Part shown: positions 32,343-42,319 of the stretch, piece by piece
How positions within the stretch are numbered: position 1 is the first letter of the stretch
How the letters are laid out: each line of letters opens with the position of its first letter
NCBI GenBank assembly: GCA_029207755.1
Contig: JARCOQ010000002.1
Coordinates: 13,903,156-13,967,155, forward strand
DNA length: 64,000 nt
DNA from: Chamaea fasciata
Taxonomy: Eukaryota > Chordata > Aves > Passeriformes > Sylviidae
Direction of reading: 5' to 3'
The notes under the pieces: generated by a model
Database searches by the model: none
Seen by the model: only the letters and a program-made list of their open reading frames with translations
What the model was told of the DNA's origin: nothing
Program-made: the position numbers and the translations under genes

Positions 32343-33599
32343 GTTGCACAAGCTACCGAGGGAGAAGGTGGATCGAGTCAGGTCGCAGAGCTTAAAGCTG
32401 TCCAGCTGGCTTTGGATATTGCTGAACGAGAGAAGTGGCCAAGGCTCTATCTCTACACTGACTCATGGATGGTAGCTAATGCTCTGTGGGGATGGCTGGA
32501 CCGCTGGAGAAAGGCCAACTGGCAGCGCAGAGGGAAACCCATCTGGGCTGCTGAGATTTGGCAGGACATCGCCACCCGAGTAGAAAGGCTGACCGTGAAG
32601 GTTCGACACGTGGATGCGCACGTACCCAAGAGTCGGGCTAATGAAGAACATCACAACAACGAGCAGGTGGATCGAGCTGCCAAGGTGAAAGTATCTCAGG
32701 TTGATCTAGACTGGCAGCACAAAGGAGAATTATTCCTAGCTCGTTGGGCTCATGATGCCTCTGGTCATCAAGGGAGAGATGCAACATATCGATGGGCTCG
32801 TGACCGAGGGGTGGACATTACTATGGACAGCATCTCCCAGGCTATCCATGACTGCGAGACCTGTGCTGCGATCAAACAGGCCAAGCGAGTGAAGCCTCTG
32901 TGGTATGGCGGACGATGGTCAAAGTATAGGTATGGGGAAGCCTGGCAAATTGACTACATCACCCTTCCCCAAACCCGCCAAGGCAAGCACTACGTGCTCA
33001 CCATGGTGGAAGCAACCACTGGATGGCTGGAGACCTACCCTGTGCCTCATGCTACTGCCCGGAACACCATCTTGGGCCTGGAAAAGCAGGTCCTGTGGAG
33101 ACATGGCACCCCTGAGAGAATTGAGTCAGACAACGGGACTCATTTCAAGAATGGCCTCATAAGCACTTGGGCCACAGAACACGGAATCGAATGGATATAC
33201 CATATCCCATACCATGCACCAGCTGCTGGGAAGGTGGAACGCTGCAATGGACTGCTTAAAACTACCCTTAAGGCACTTGGTGGAGGGACCTTCAAAAATT
33301 GGGAACAGAACTTAGTGAAGGCCACCTGGATGGTCAATACCCGAGGGTCCATCAATCGATCTGGTCCTGCCCAGTCTGAATCCTTGCATACAGTGGATGG
33401 AGATAGGGTCCCTGTGGTACACATGAGAGGTATGTTAGGAAAGACTGTTTGGATTAATCCCACCTCGGGCAAGGGCAAACCCATCCGTGGGGTTGTCTTT
33501 GCACAAAGACCTGGTTACACTTGGTGGGTGATGCAAAAGGATGGGGACACCCACTGTGTACCACAAGGAGACCTTATTTTAAGTGAGAACTGTGTGTAG
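32343..33599 (+). pseudogene. pol: Pol, second part: rest of RNase H and integrase, cut off by a stop
   Basis: This is the in-frame continuation after the TGA, 418 codons with no further break, ending in TAG at 33597-33599. RNase H catalytic residues continue: Glu at 32388-32390 (ELKAVQLALD) and Asp at 32460-32462 (YTDSW), then HVDAH near 32610. Integrase has its zinc-binding residues (His 32751, His 32766, Cys 32853, Cys 32862) and the D,D(35)E triad: Asp 32952-32954, Asp 33129-33131 (SDNGTHF) and Glu 33237-33239. A C-terminal DNA-binding-like region follows, ending 97 bp before the 3' LTR. With the upstream stop it is not expected to be made as part of Pol; the first ATG is at 32412. Confidence 0.92.
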
Positions 33600-33605
33600 G
33601 ATTTC

Positions 33606-33638
33606 ATTATATATATATATGTGTGTGTGTGTGTGTAG
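33606..33638. repeat. TA/TG dinucleotide repeat between pol and 3' LTR
   Basis: Alternating TA units followed by TG units, within the 97-bp gap between the pol stop and the 3' LTR. Confidence 0.9.
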
Positions 33639-33680
33639 TTTAAGGAAGGTATTGATTTGGGATGATGTAGATGGTAATAG

Positions 33681-33696
33681 AATAAGGGGTGGATAA
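33681..33696 (+). other. polypurine tract, weak
   Basis: AATAAGGGGTGGATAA lies directly before the 3' LTR. It is purine-rich but interrupted by three T; this is where plus-strand DNA synthesis would be primed. Confidence 0.55.
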
Positions 33697-34222
33697 TGTC
33701 CTGGGTTGAAGTATATTCTATCACCGTCTTCATGAACTGTTGAAACCAGGTGAGGCAGTGCTCCCTGCCTCCTCCACTCTGGCTTATCTTCTGTTAATGG
33801 GCCCATCAGCACCTTTGCCACACAGCTCACAGATAACCCCCTCCTGGACTACCTCCTGTTAATGGGCCCATCAGGCCTTATCACATGACTCACCATCCCA
33901 TTGTGGGATGCTCCGCCCAGAGGGAGAAACCAAGCATTCCAGCCTGGATATAAGCTGAGACTCTGAACACCAGAGGGGCGCTAACCCACTGGATTCCCAG
34001 AGGACCCGAGCTACCAGACCTTTCTACAGGATCACTGCTTCAGGAAGACCACCTCATCTGGACTGCTTCCATCACTACGCTCAGGTTGTATTCTGACTCT
34101 GTCAGCGGTCTTTTGTATTATTGCATCGATTTTATTTTACTTTCTTTCCTTTTTTCTTTTTTCCTATTAAATTGTATCTCTGACTTGGAGCCTCTCATTT
34201 GTTTTGCCTTCAAACTACTACA
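33697..34222 (+). repeat. 3' LTR of ERV-L-like provirus
   Basis: 526 bp, TGT...ACA ends, identical to the 5' LTR except for two transitions. TATA is at 33949-33953 and ATTAAA at 34166-34171. It is followed by CTAAG, the right copy of the target duplication. Confidence 0.98.
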
Positions 34223-34227
34223 CTAAG
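34223..34227. repeat. target-site duplication, right copy
   Basis: CTAAG, identical to 27993-27997. Confidence 0.97.
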
Positions 34228-35058
34228 TTAAATATTACTTCTCCTTTCCTTTACTCAGCTCAGCATTACACAATGGTTAAACAAACAGAGATTATGTGAA
34301 AGACAGCCTGTGTTTGAATGTGTCCACTCTTTAATTGCCATGCCTTTTGTTGCTTTAGGAGTAGTGAGTGATCACATTGATAATAAGTAGAAATGAAGGT
34401 GAACATTGAAGAGCCAGGATTTGGGAGACAGAGTGGACTCATTTTGTGTTTGTGAAACACATAAAAACATATGCAAGTAAATGTACACATAGATTCATTA
34501 TTTCTTGTCATAATATTAGCAGATTTCCATATATCCACATCATGTAGCAATATAGATCCAAACACTGTGTATTGGCTGCAAATTTGTGCATTGGCTCCAA
34601 ACTGGTCTCAGTTATTTTAAGTTAACAAATTATCCAATTACTTAATTCTTGTCTTTTGGATTTTTATTTGGTTACCTGTAGAAAAATAATCAAGGTAAAA
34701 CATTCCTTATTTCAATAAACATGGACGGAAGGGTATGTGGTGTTCAGTAGTTTTTCCAAAACCTTTTTAGTACCAAATTGTACTAAATAACACTATTTTA
34801 AGATACATGTTTAGCTTTTTTGATTTGGGTTCATTTGGATTTGCTCAAGGAATGCCACATCCTAGATTGTTTGAGGAGATTTATTTATAGTGTGACTCAC
34901 TTTCGTAGTAGTTGCATATCATATCTACTTAATGTAATAGAACTAGTGATATACAGACCTGTTAGATACACAGTATTACCATTTAACACCAAGGAGTAAG
35001 GGGTCAAACAAACAAGCAAAAATAATTTAACCATACTGTCTTAGGTTACAATGTAAGA
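34228..35058. other. AT-rich spacer between provirus and next LTR
   Basis: 831 bp with no recognised feature. The 99-codon open frame on the minus strand (34266-34565) has no identifiable domain. Confidence 0.45.
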
Positions 35059-35300
35059 TGTTACCAAAAGTATGTATTCTATCACCATCTCTATAAGCTG
35101 TTAAAACCAGGTGAGGCAGTGCTCTTTATCTTGTCCATGACACATCCCTGATAACTCCCTCTGAGGGATACCTTCTGTTAACAGCCCATCAAGTCTCACT
35201 GAATGGCTCATGAAGTTACATCATCCCATTGTGAGATGCTCCACCCAGGGGGAGGAACATAGCATTCCTACCTGGATAAAATCTGAGGTTTGGAACACCA

Positions 35301-35304
35301 CAAG
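35301..35304. repeat. 4-bp duplication of nested LTR, left copy
   Basis: CAAG, repeated at 35812-35815. The match can be extended to CACAAG on both sides, but TGT/ACA ends fit the 4-bp reading. Confidence 0.75.
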
Positions 35305-35570
35305 TGTGGAGTCCCTCATGCCATTAAGGGAATTTCCAACTACCCTTCCCTGGAAAAGTGAAGATTAGAGATATCCCAGGTGTAAAAAAAGGCTTTTCCC
35401 CCATGGATCTTTGCAGATATTGTGCAATCTTCTCTCTGGGTTTCGCAAGTCCATGGCATCCCCTTTCCCTGTTTCCCCATTGGCTATGGGGCCTGTTGTC
35501 CTGTTCCTCTCTTTCCTACGGTCACTTGCCCCCTGCCCTGCCCCTTGTACCACCCACAAACTTGAGACCC

Positions 35571-35577
35571 TATATAA
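35571..35577 (+). promoter_or_regulatory. TATA box of nested LTR
   Basis: TATATAA 58 bp before the AATAAA signal of the same LTR. Confidence 0.65.
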
Positions 35578-35634
35578 CTAAGAAAAACCACATGTTCCCT
35601 CTCTTTGACTCCGGACTTTACCTTCACCACATGG

Positions 35635-35640
35635 AATAAA
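35635..35640 (+). terminator. polyadenylation signal of nested LTR
   Basis: AATAAA downstream of the TATA box, followed by TG-rich sequence. Confidence 0.65.
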
Positions 35641-36096
35641 TGCTTGCTGGAAATTGATTTGGGGCTGGGAGCCTTCTGCTCTCTTGCTGAGCTAGCCTTG
35701 TAATGTGTGTGGCTGTGAGAGCTTGATTGCTGCCTGAATACTTCTCAAGCAGTTTCTCTATGGAGAGGCTGACTGGGATTTAGAAAGGCTGTGGCTGCAC
35801 CCCGAAAAACACAAGCAGCTTTATCCCCTGGATTGCTAGAGGAGAAGAGCTACATCACTGCCACTGGACCCTCAGAGGAAGACTAGACCCTTTCATAGGA
35901 TCACTGCTTCAACAGAACCACATCTATTTTTTTAATAGGAATGCAACCACCATTTAATCAGACTGCTACCACCATCCTGCCTGACAGGGTGTTAGGTGTA
36001 TCCTGACTCTGTCAGTTTAAGACAGAGTTTTCTGCCTTTATTTTAATATTCCTATTAAATTGGAATCTCTCACTGGTTTGCTTTCAAACCAGTACA

Positions 36097-38072
36097 CATA
36101 CAAAGATGCAATAGCCAGAAAACAAGCAACAAAAGGAAATTGGTAGCAAACTTCTGCTCAGTTTCTGCAGTGAGAATCCAGAGATCCTCTTGAGTGTCCT
36201 GTTTAGTCAAGAACACAGATTTTTGCCATATTCTCAGAGGTATTGAAGAGGTTTCTGGTGTAGTTTGGTTTTTTTGGTTGGGTTTTTTGGGTGTTGTTTT
36301 TTTGGGTTTTTTTTGGGGGGGGGGGGTGGTTTGGTTTTTTGAGTGGAAAAGAACAATTTTTCATATGGATAATTTTCACAGAATTACTACCTTAAAAAGA
36401 TAATTTATTGGGAAACTGAGTTTCTGGAACTACTCATTAAAAGGTCAAATTGAAATAGCATTAGGGTACATATTTGGTTATTTGAATCGCCTGCTTCTTG
36501 ATACAATCATGTAGCTGCTGAAATGCTTACTAGGACTGAGTGACACCATGGGCAAAGATATTAGTGATCTTCAAAGTGGCTGGAAAATATAGCTGTATGT
36601 CATATTTTCAAATGGAGTTCAATGATTTCTAGAGTAGAAAACTCTCTCAACTAAGAGAGAATGGCAAGGTGGCTCAGGTAGGTACTAGGGATGTGAGGAA
36701 TTGGCAGCATGCAGATTTATCTGCATGATTTACCTGCCACAGGTCCATTAAACTTCGTACCACTCTTTAAGAAAGAAGGCCAGCCAACAGATCGCTGCCC
36801 CTCTTTGCCTACACTAACCTTGTCAAGATACAAAAACCTTCTATGAATAAAAACATTAAAGAGCAACTTTCAGTTTCACCACAGTGCACTAGAGGAAAAA
36901 GTTTAAAATATTGCTAAGACAGATAAATTGGAAAAATTGTTTCTTATCTTTTATACTAAGATCTAGAACACTTTCTTGCTGGAGTAGGCAAGGCAAGTTC
37001 CCTTTTGCATCCCACCAAATGATGCCTAAATTTAGTGCATGGACAAGAGCTGGGTCGCCTCCCTGAAGAGAAATCTCACACCTTGATAATCACATCTGTT
37101 TTGAAAGAAAAAAGTGATTTCCTTGCTATGGTCATAGCAACAGCACATTTGAAATATATAAGGTGCAACACAATATGAAGAGTTAATGGTAGAATTGTGG
37201 ACTTCTGTAGCTGCTACACAATTTTGCTTAATCCTCTAAATCAAGTTATAAACAAATCTGGGGGGAAGAATAGTAATATAAATTCTGAAAATAAAAGCAA
37301 TCAAATAAAATATCATATAGTGCCAGGCAATTTCAAAGCTACTTTCATTGGAACAAGCTAAGATCTGAAAATATTTTTTCAAACTATTGCAATGAGTACT
37401 AAATTCTTTTGTCATAAATACAAGGCAAATTGTATGCTAGTACATTGAATTTCCTTTCCCTATATGATATCTGATCATACTGATATTACTAATATTACTT
37501 AGACCTGAACATTGTTTTCTGCTGAATATGGACACAATCTCTGCCCATCTCCCGCTTGTAGTTTCACTACTGTTTTCACTCAATCCTTTGACCCAACTTG
37601 GAACCAGGCAGGCACTGGTACTGCAGAAAATCATGAACTTGTGAAGAGTTTCTGGAAGTCCCTCACCTGTACTCTGGGTGTCTGTGTGAGTTCTGTAGAT
37701 AAATGTCATAATGAAGATTAGTAGCTGCTTTCTAAGACCAAGTCATCTCAAATAAGGGCTTATCTGCAAGACATTTTGCAAGAATTGCAAAGACATTTCT
37801 TTCATAGATGCTTAAGAAAAGCTGTGCTGGCCCTCCATCTGTTTGCTCAGTCACCTCATATTTATCACTGGAGGCATACACTTAGATAAAATTTCCTTCT
37901 CAAACAAGGAATTGGATTGAGTGAGATTTTGAAAATCAATGTCTCTAAAACCATATGTAAGTTTATAAAAAATATCTACCAAAAGAAACTCAGAAATGCA
38001 ACAGCATTTCCATGAAACATTCTTGTAATTGATGAAAAACATGGGTCTTGCTGGACAGTATTAGCTCGGTTA
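36097..38072. other. AT-rich spacer with a G/T-rich simple tract
   Basis: No gene is recognised. A low-complexity G/T tract lies at 36264-36338, including twelve G in a row at 36315-36326. Confidence 0.45.
36264..36338. repeat. G/T-rich low-complexity tract
   Basis: Runs of T interrupted by GG or GGG, with a G12 run at 36315-36326. Open frames through it are composition artefacts. Confidence 0.85.
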
Positions 38073-38291
38073 TGTGGGATATGGGGTAATAATTGCTAAA
38101 ACTTTTAAGGCTTATGTTTATGTCTTGTTACCACAAGACCCTGTGGGAAGGCACAGCTGCAGGTTGAACAGTTAGAAGCCAGTTGGGGGGTGAGAGATAG
38201 TTTTGACTCATGGACAGAAAACTTCAGCTGAGCCAGCCAATGCGTGCTCTTCTTCTGTTAAGTTTGGGTTTTGTCTGGTTGAGACTAGAGG

Positions 38292-38298
38292 TATAAAA
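38292..38298 (+). promoter_or_regulatory. TATA box of small solo LTR
   Basis: TATAAAA in a GC-flanked context, about 220 bp into the LTR. Confidence 0.6.
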
Positions 38299-38330
38299 GG
38301 GGAGTGACTTCTAGGATCAAGTGATTTCTT

Positions 38331-38382
38331 TTGCATGCACAAGGGGGTCCGTGTCTTTGCATGCACAAAGGGGTCCGTGTCT
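38331..38382. repeat. 26-bp tandem duplication in solo LTR
   Basis: Two adjacent 26-bp copies that differ at one base. Confidence 0.92.
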
Positions 38383-38401
38383 GTGTTCCTCCATTACTAC
38401 A

Positions 38402-40189
38402 TGGTTATACCCTTTCATAAAAAACCCCAATGATTTCTTCTTTTGTGAATTACATGGACAAGTAAAATTTCACTTCTCACTATGCGAAATTGAGACCCGT
38501 TCCTCTCACAGTTTTCATCTCAACTTACTCAGTGGACTTGACACAGAAGTTGTCAGAGTTCTTGGCAGACTAGTTTCACTCAGAAAAATAACTGGCATTC
38601 TCTAAAATTAGATTTGTGTACTTTGGCATTCTTTGAAATTAGACAAAAAATATTTTGCAGAGACTACTAAGAAGTTTCAAAGGATAAATTAATAATTCAA
38701 AGTAACTAACAGCTGTATAATTCATATCTTCCAAACACCTACAACACACACAACACCTTTAAAGAAAAACAATTACATGAATAGAGTGTCACCAGCATAA
38801 AGTTTGAGCAATGAACTGTTAAATCAGTCTCACTAATCTTACACAAATTACAGTGCTTATACACTTTATCAATATGGCACCAGACTAATCAGGCAAATCT
38901 AGGGTTTGATTTTTTTTGCCTTTTAATAGAAAACCTTCTGTTTCCAATAAAACAGACAAATTAAAGCAAAAATTATACATAAATATACATTTTGCAATGT
39001 ATTTTTTTTTTCTTTATGATACTAATTTTCTGGTTAAAAATGTTACCTGCTACATCTTGTGTTTCATTGCTAAATGACCTAAAATAGATTTCTATAAAAT
39101 GATAAAATAATATTTGCATGACAAGGAAGAAAATTCCTTTGGGTTTTGATTTGGTTTAGTTTTGGGTTTTTTAGTTGTGTACAAGAGGGTTTGAAAAAAG
39201 TAAAATTAGTAAATAATGTTGCTATCAAATTTTATACAAGTGGGACAGTCTAACTCTCCTTGAACAGAAAACTAGGAATGATGTTGATATTAAGCCTTAA
39301 CAGAATTGTCAAGGAAGTACTGCTTTCCTAACTTCAAATTTGCTCAAAACTAAAGTTCCTACCTTTCTAGTTTCCTTTGCAAGCAAAGATAAAACTGTTC
39401 AAGAACCATAGTGCTATTATTAGTTATCACAGCTACTTTGAATAATGAAAATATTACAGAAAGATATACTTGTTCATTTTCTCAAAATTTGACATTAAAA
39501 AACTCTTAATATTTAATATTAAACTGATTCAAAAAACCAACCAGCTTGTATCATCAGACATCTGGGATTTTGGGTAGATTCAAATGTATGTGTCTCTGCT
39601 AAAGTCAATAGACCTGAATTTCAACAGCTATTCATCTGAGGCGTCATTTCTAAATTGCAAATTGGAGACTTTAAGCTTAAGGATGGCCAAAAAGTTTGCT
39701 AAAGATGTTCTTCTTGCCCATTCGACTTAGCATATAAGAAGTCTTCATGTATTTAAAACTTAGCTTGTAATCAAGTCTTGATTAAGATGATGTTACAAAT
39801 TTGAGATGTTGCTATTTGATTCATATTAACTGAGACCAGAATCAACAACGTTTTCAAATTTAGAGCTTTTGAAACCTAAGTTTAAATGATTGGATGCCAG
39901 AAATGAATACAAAAACAAGAGGTTTTCTATACACTCTCTACTTGCCTTTTTATAGTCAGTAAAGAGAAAATAAAACATTCTGTATGATGGATAGAAAGAA
40001 TGATAATTGAGACTAAAATACTTTAATAAAAGAGCTGAAAAACAACTGTTTTCAGGAGGACTGTCAGTGAGGCACAAGAGTGACGGACCAAAGTTGAATG
40101 TGATGTGACTCATGGTGATCTGCAGGGTTCCATATCCACATCATATCTTGACTAGCAGTGAAGCTTGTATGGATGGCACAGGCACTCAG
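38402..40189. other. AT-rich spacer
   Basis: No gene or repeat family is recognised. The open frames at 38321-38605 (+) and 39826-40113 (-) have no recognisable features. Confidence 0.45.
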
Positions 40190-40740
40190 AATCACAGAAT
40201 ATGCTGAGCTGGAAGAGACCTACACGGATTACCAGTGCAGCTCCTGGCCCCACACAGCACCATCCCCAGAAGTCACACCATGTGCCTGAGAGTATTGTCC
40301 AAATATTACTTGAACTTTGTTAGAACTAGGGCTGTGATCACTCCCTGGGGAGTCTACTCTGATGGCAAACCACCCTCTGGGTGAAGAACTTTTTCCTAAT
40401 ATCCAACCTAAACCTCCCCTGACACACATCCAACCATTTCTTTGGGTCTTGTAACTGGTCACCAGAGAGCAGAGAGAAGTGTCCACTCCCCTTCAAGAGG
40501 AAGCTGCAAACAGCAGTGAAGTCTCCTCTCAGCCTTCTCTTCTCCTGGCTGAACTGCCAAAACAACCTCAGCTGCTCCTCATATAGCTCACCCTCCAGGC
40601 CCTTCACCATCTTTATTGCTCTACTTTGGAAGCTCTCTAATAGCTTAATATCTTTCTTATACTGTGGTGACTGAAACTGCACATGATATTCAAGATGAGG
40701 CCAAGTCAGTGCAGAAAACTTCATGTGGAAGATCTTTGCT
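40190..40740 (-). mobile_element. CR1-type LINE 3' fragment, inverted
   Basis: Antisense CR1 tail. It starts with the terminal block TCACAGAATATGCTGAGCTGG, continues through GGGTGAAGAACTTTTTCCTA and TCCTCATATAGCTCACCCTC, and fades after about 40740. A 183-codon minus-strand frame (40338-40889) runs through it; this is the sense strand of the element, but the stretch is 3' untranslated in CR1 and no reverse-transcriptase motif is present. Confidence 0.88.
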
Positions 40741-41205
40741 TTCCTGCTGTAAGTAGGGGTTTCTGACACGTCCCTTCTATGTTTGACGTAGTCAAGCATC
40801 TCTCCAACCTTGGTTCCCCCAGAAAGGAACATGTTTAAAGCCCATCCATGATGCTCTTGAAGGGGTGCTGTGAGATTCCTACTACACACACAAAATTAAT
40901 TTGTCCCCAAAAGAAAACCTCAAACACTAAATCACTGGTGTTGGCAGTGTCTCTTGTAAGTGACTTACATAGCCCCCTAGTGTTCAAATTCTTAGTCCTT
41001 TCATAAAAAGTTAAGGGTTTTTTTACATATACCTGACAAAGGCTTGTGAGAATGGTAAGAGGAAACATAGGGCTGCAGCAGACTGATGGTCAGGATACTC
41101 ACCAAAATACAAGGCATCCAAATTCTAGTCCCTTCCCAACTACTTAGTTTTAGTAACAGGAGAGACTATCAACTTTTCAAGACCAGGATACACCTTGCTG
41201 TCTGC
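40741..41205. other. unassigned spacer
   Basis: No gene is recognised. The left part may be further decayed CR1. Confidence 0.35.
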
Positions 41206-41290
41206 TGTGCTTGTTTTGGCTGGGGTAGAGATAATTTTGTTCATAGTGGTTAGTACACAGCTGTGTTTTGATTTGGTTAAACCATGACAC
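41206..41290 (+). repeat. remnant of an ERV LTR
   Basis: TGTGCTTGTTTTGGCTGGGG and the following AGAGATAATTTTGTTCATAG match the start of a common avian LTR. Shortly after, GGTTAAACCATGACA resembles the end of the same kind of LTR, as if the middle were deleted. It is a short, old fragment. Confidence 0.4.
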
Positions 41291-42272
41291 TTGCCAAGAA
41301 AGCAATCAAAATTTCTGTGCCAAAAGGAGGTTGGAAAATTACTGTGTCTGTATGTCCTACTGGATAAGCTCCTTGGGTGGTAGGGTAATTTCTTCCTTTC
41401 TAAAGATTATTGCAAGAAATTAGTGTATTTTTTTTTTTATCACACTAAGAATGGTTTTTCTGGTTTTTCTGCTTTCATGTGAGAAGAGACCTGAACAAAA
41501 ATTCCTACTGATGATGTAGTGCCTTTACCAGCAGGGGTAGAACTTCTCCCATTTCCTTGCTTTGCAACCAGGAACAGGTAAGCTACAAGCTCAGTTTCCC
41601 TTCATGTCAGGAAGTCTTAAGTATAAATTTGCATATTGATATGCCCTGATCAGTCGGATATAATGGGCAATACAGACCCTACTGTGCATACCAGGAATGT
41701 TCAACATTTACCTATGGGATCAAGACTTCGGGGGAATAGTGACCAATTTCTTTCTAATTCCTGGATCCCTGCATGGCTTGAAAATGTATTACATTTTTTG
41801 CTACTTATATGAGGAGACTTTTGACCTGGAAAGAAGCAGAATGCAATCAGATCCTGAGGTTTTGAAGCCTCCAGGTGTACAGTTACTGAGAAGCCTTTGT
41901 CAATTCTCTTTTTGGACACGTTTGTCTGTGCTCACCTATGACATTTTTAGCTATCTTAAACAGTGTTCAAAGCATTTTTACACTAAAAAATGTTTTTCTT
42001 TTCTTGTTTGGAGTAATGAACCTAAACAAATATTTTGATTGCTTTCAACACAAATGGTTTCTGAGAAAAAAAATAAAGAGCTAACATTTTTTTCATTATC
42101 AAGATGCACTTGAAATCAAATTTTAACAACTTAAAATAAACAGAGAGATGCATATTCATTATATTCCTCACTACTCAGGTGTTATTAGGGTTAGCTATGC
42201 ATCAATTTCAACAGTGAGCAAAGACTGCCATCTTCTGACTTCCACAATAGAGCTGCACAACTGAATATACAT

Positions 42273-42319
42273 CTTAGTTTGTCCTGTTATGGTTTATAAC
42301 CATAACAGGGCAAACTAAG
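42273..42319. repeat. 22-bp-arm inverted repeat (hairpin)
   Basis: Left arm 42273-42294, loop TAT (42295-42297), right arm 42298-42319. Twenty-one of 22 positions pair perfectly and the remaining one (42282 with 42310) is a G-T pair. There is no flanking duplication and no recognised repeat family. Confidence 0.92.

Larger units (their letters stand above)
27998..34222 (+). mobile_element. ERV-L-like endogenous retrovirus, nearly complete
   Basis: A 6,225-bp provirus with the order LTR, primer-binding site, gag, pol, LTR. The LTRs (526 bp each) differ at two sites only, and the flanking CTAAG duplication is perfect, so the copy is whole and young. Class III assignment rests on the 5-bp duplication, the gag capsid-like region without a zinc knuckle, the pol order PR-RT-RH-IN with YIDD, and the absence of env. 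The internal part is distinctly more GC-rich than the flanks. Gag is open throughout. Pol shares the gag frame and is interrupted by one TGA (32340-32342), so this copy should not make a complete Pol protein. No dUTPase domain follows integrase, unlike mammalian ERV-L. Confidence 0.97.
35305..35811 (+). repeat. nested solo LTR, ERV1-like
   Basis: 507 bp with TGT...ACA ends inserted inside the older LTR, flanked by CAAG on both sides; 4 bp is the duplication length of ERV1/gammaretroviral elements. It has a TATA box (TATATAA, 35571-35577) and AATAAA at 35635-35640, which implies a very short R region and a long U5 (~160 bp). The 93-codon open frame at 35358-35639 is incidental. Its orientation follows from TATA and AATAAA on the + strand. 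Confidence 0.85.
35059..36096 (+). repeat. diverged solo LTR of the provirus family, split by a nested LTR
   Basis: Two halves (35059-35304 and 35816-36096) align in order with the provirus LTR. Shared blocks include ATTCTATCACCATCT, CCAGGTGAGGCAGTGCTC, CATCCCATTGTGAGATGCTCC, AGGATCACTGCTTCA, CCTGACTCTGTCAG and the ATTAAA signal (36054-36059). After removing the insert and one copy of its duplication the length is 527 bp, against 526 bp in the provirus, so this is a full-length LTR. It is much more diverged than the copy at 14287 and has no detectable 5-bp duplication, so it is older. It points the same way as the provirus, 831 bp downstream. Confidence 0.88.
38073..38401 (+). repeat. small solo LTR (329 bp, ERVK-like duplication)
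   Basis: TGT...ACA ends. It is flanked by CGGTTA (38067-38072) and TGGTTA (38402-38407), a 6-bp duplication with one C/T difference that is explained by decay of a CpG. A TATA box (TATAAAA, 38292-38298) is followed by two tandem 26-bp units beginning TTGCATGCACAA (38331-38356 and 38357-38382) in the transcribed part. Six bp fits the ERVK/alpha-beta class. No internal sequence is present. I identify it from structure rather than by a family match. Confidence 0.7.

Noticed and set aside
28823..33484. Open frames on the minus strand and in other + frames within the provirus (up to 199 codons at 30978-31577)
   Set aside because: They overlap gag and pol, whose frame carries recognisable domains; none of the overlapping translations shows a retroviral accessory or env feature.
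40338..40889. 183-codon minus-strand frame on the CR1 sense strand
   Set aside because: It covers the untranslated 3' part of CR1 and contains no reverse-transcriptase or endonuclease motif.
42273..42319. Annotation of the hairpin as a microRNA gene
   Set aside because: The stem is too short and the loop too tight for a typical precursor, and there is no expression evidence.
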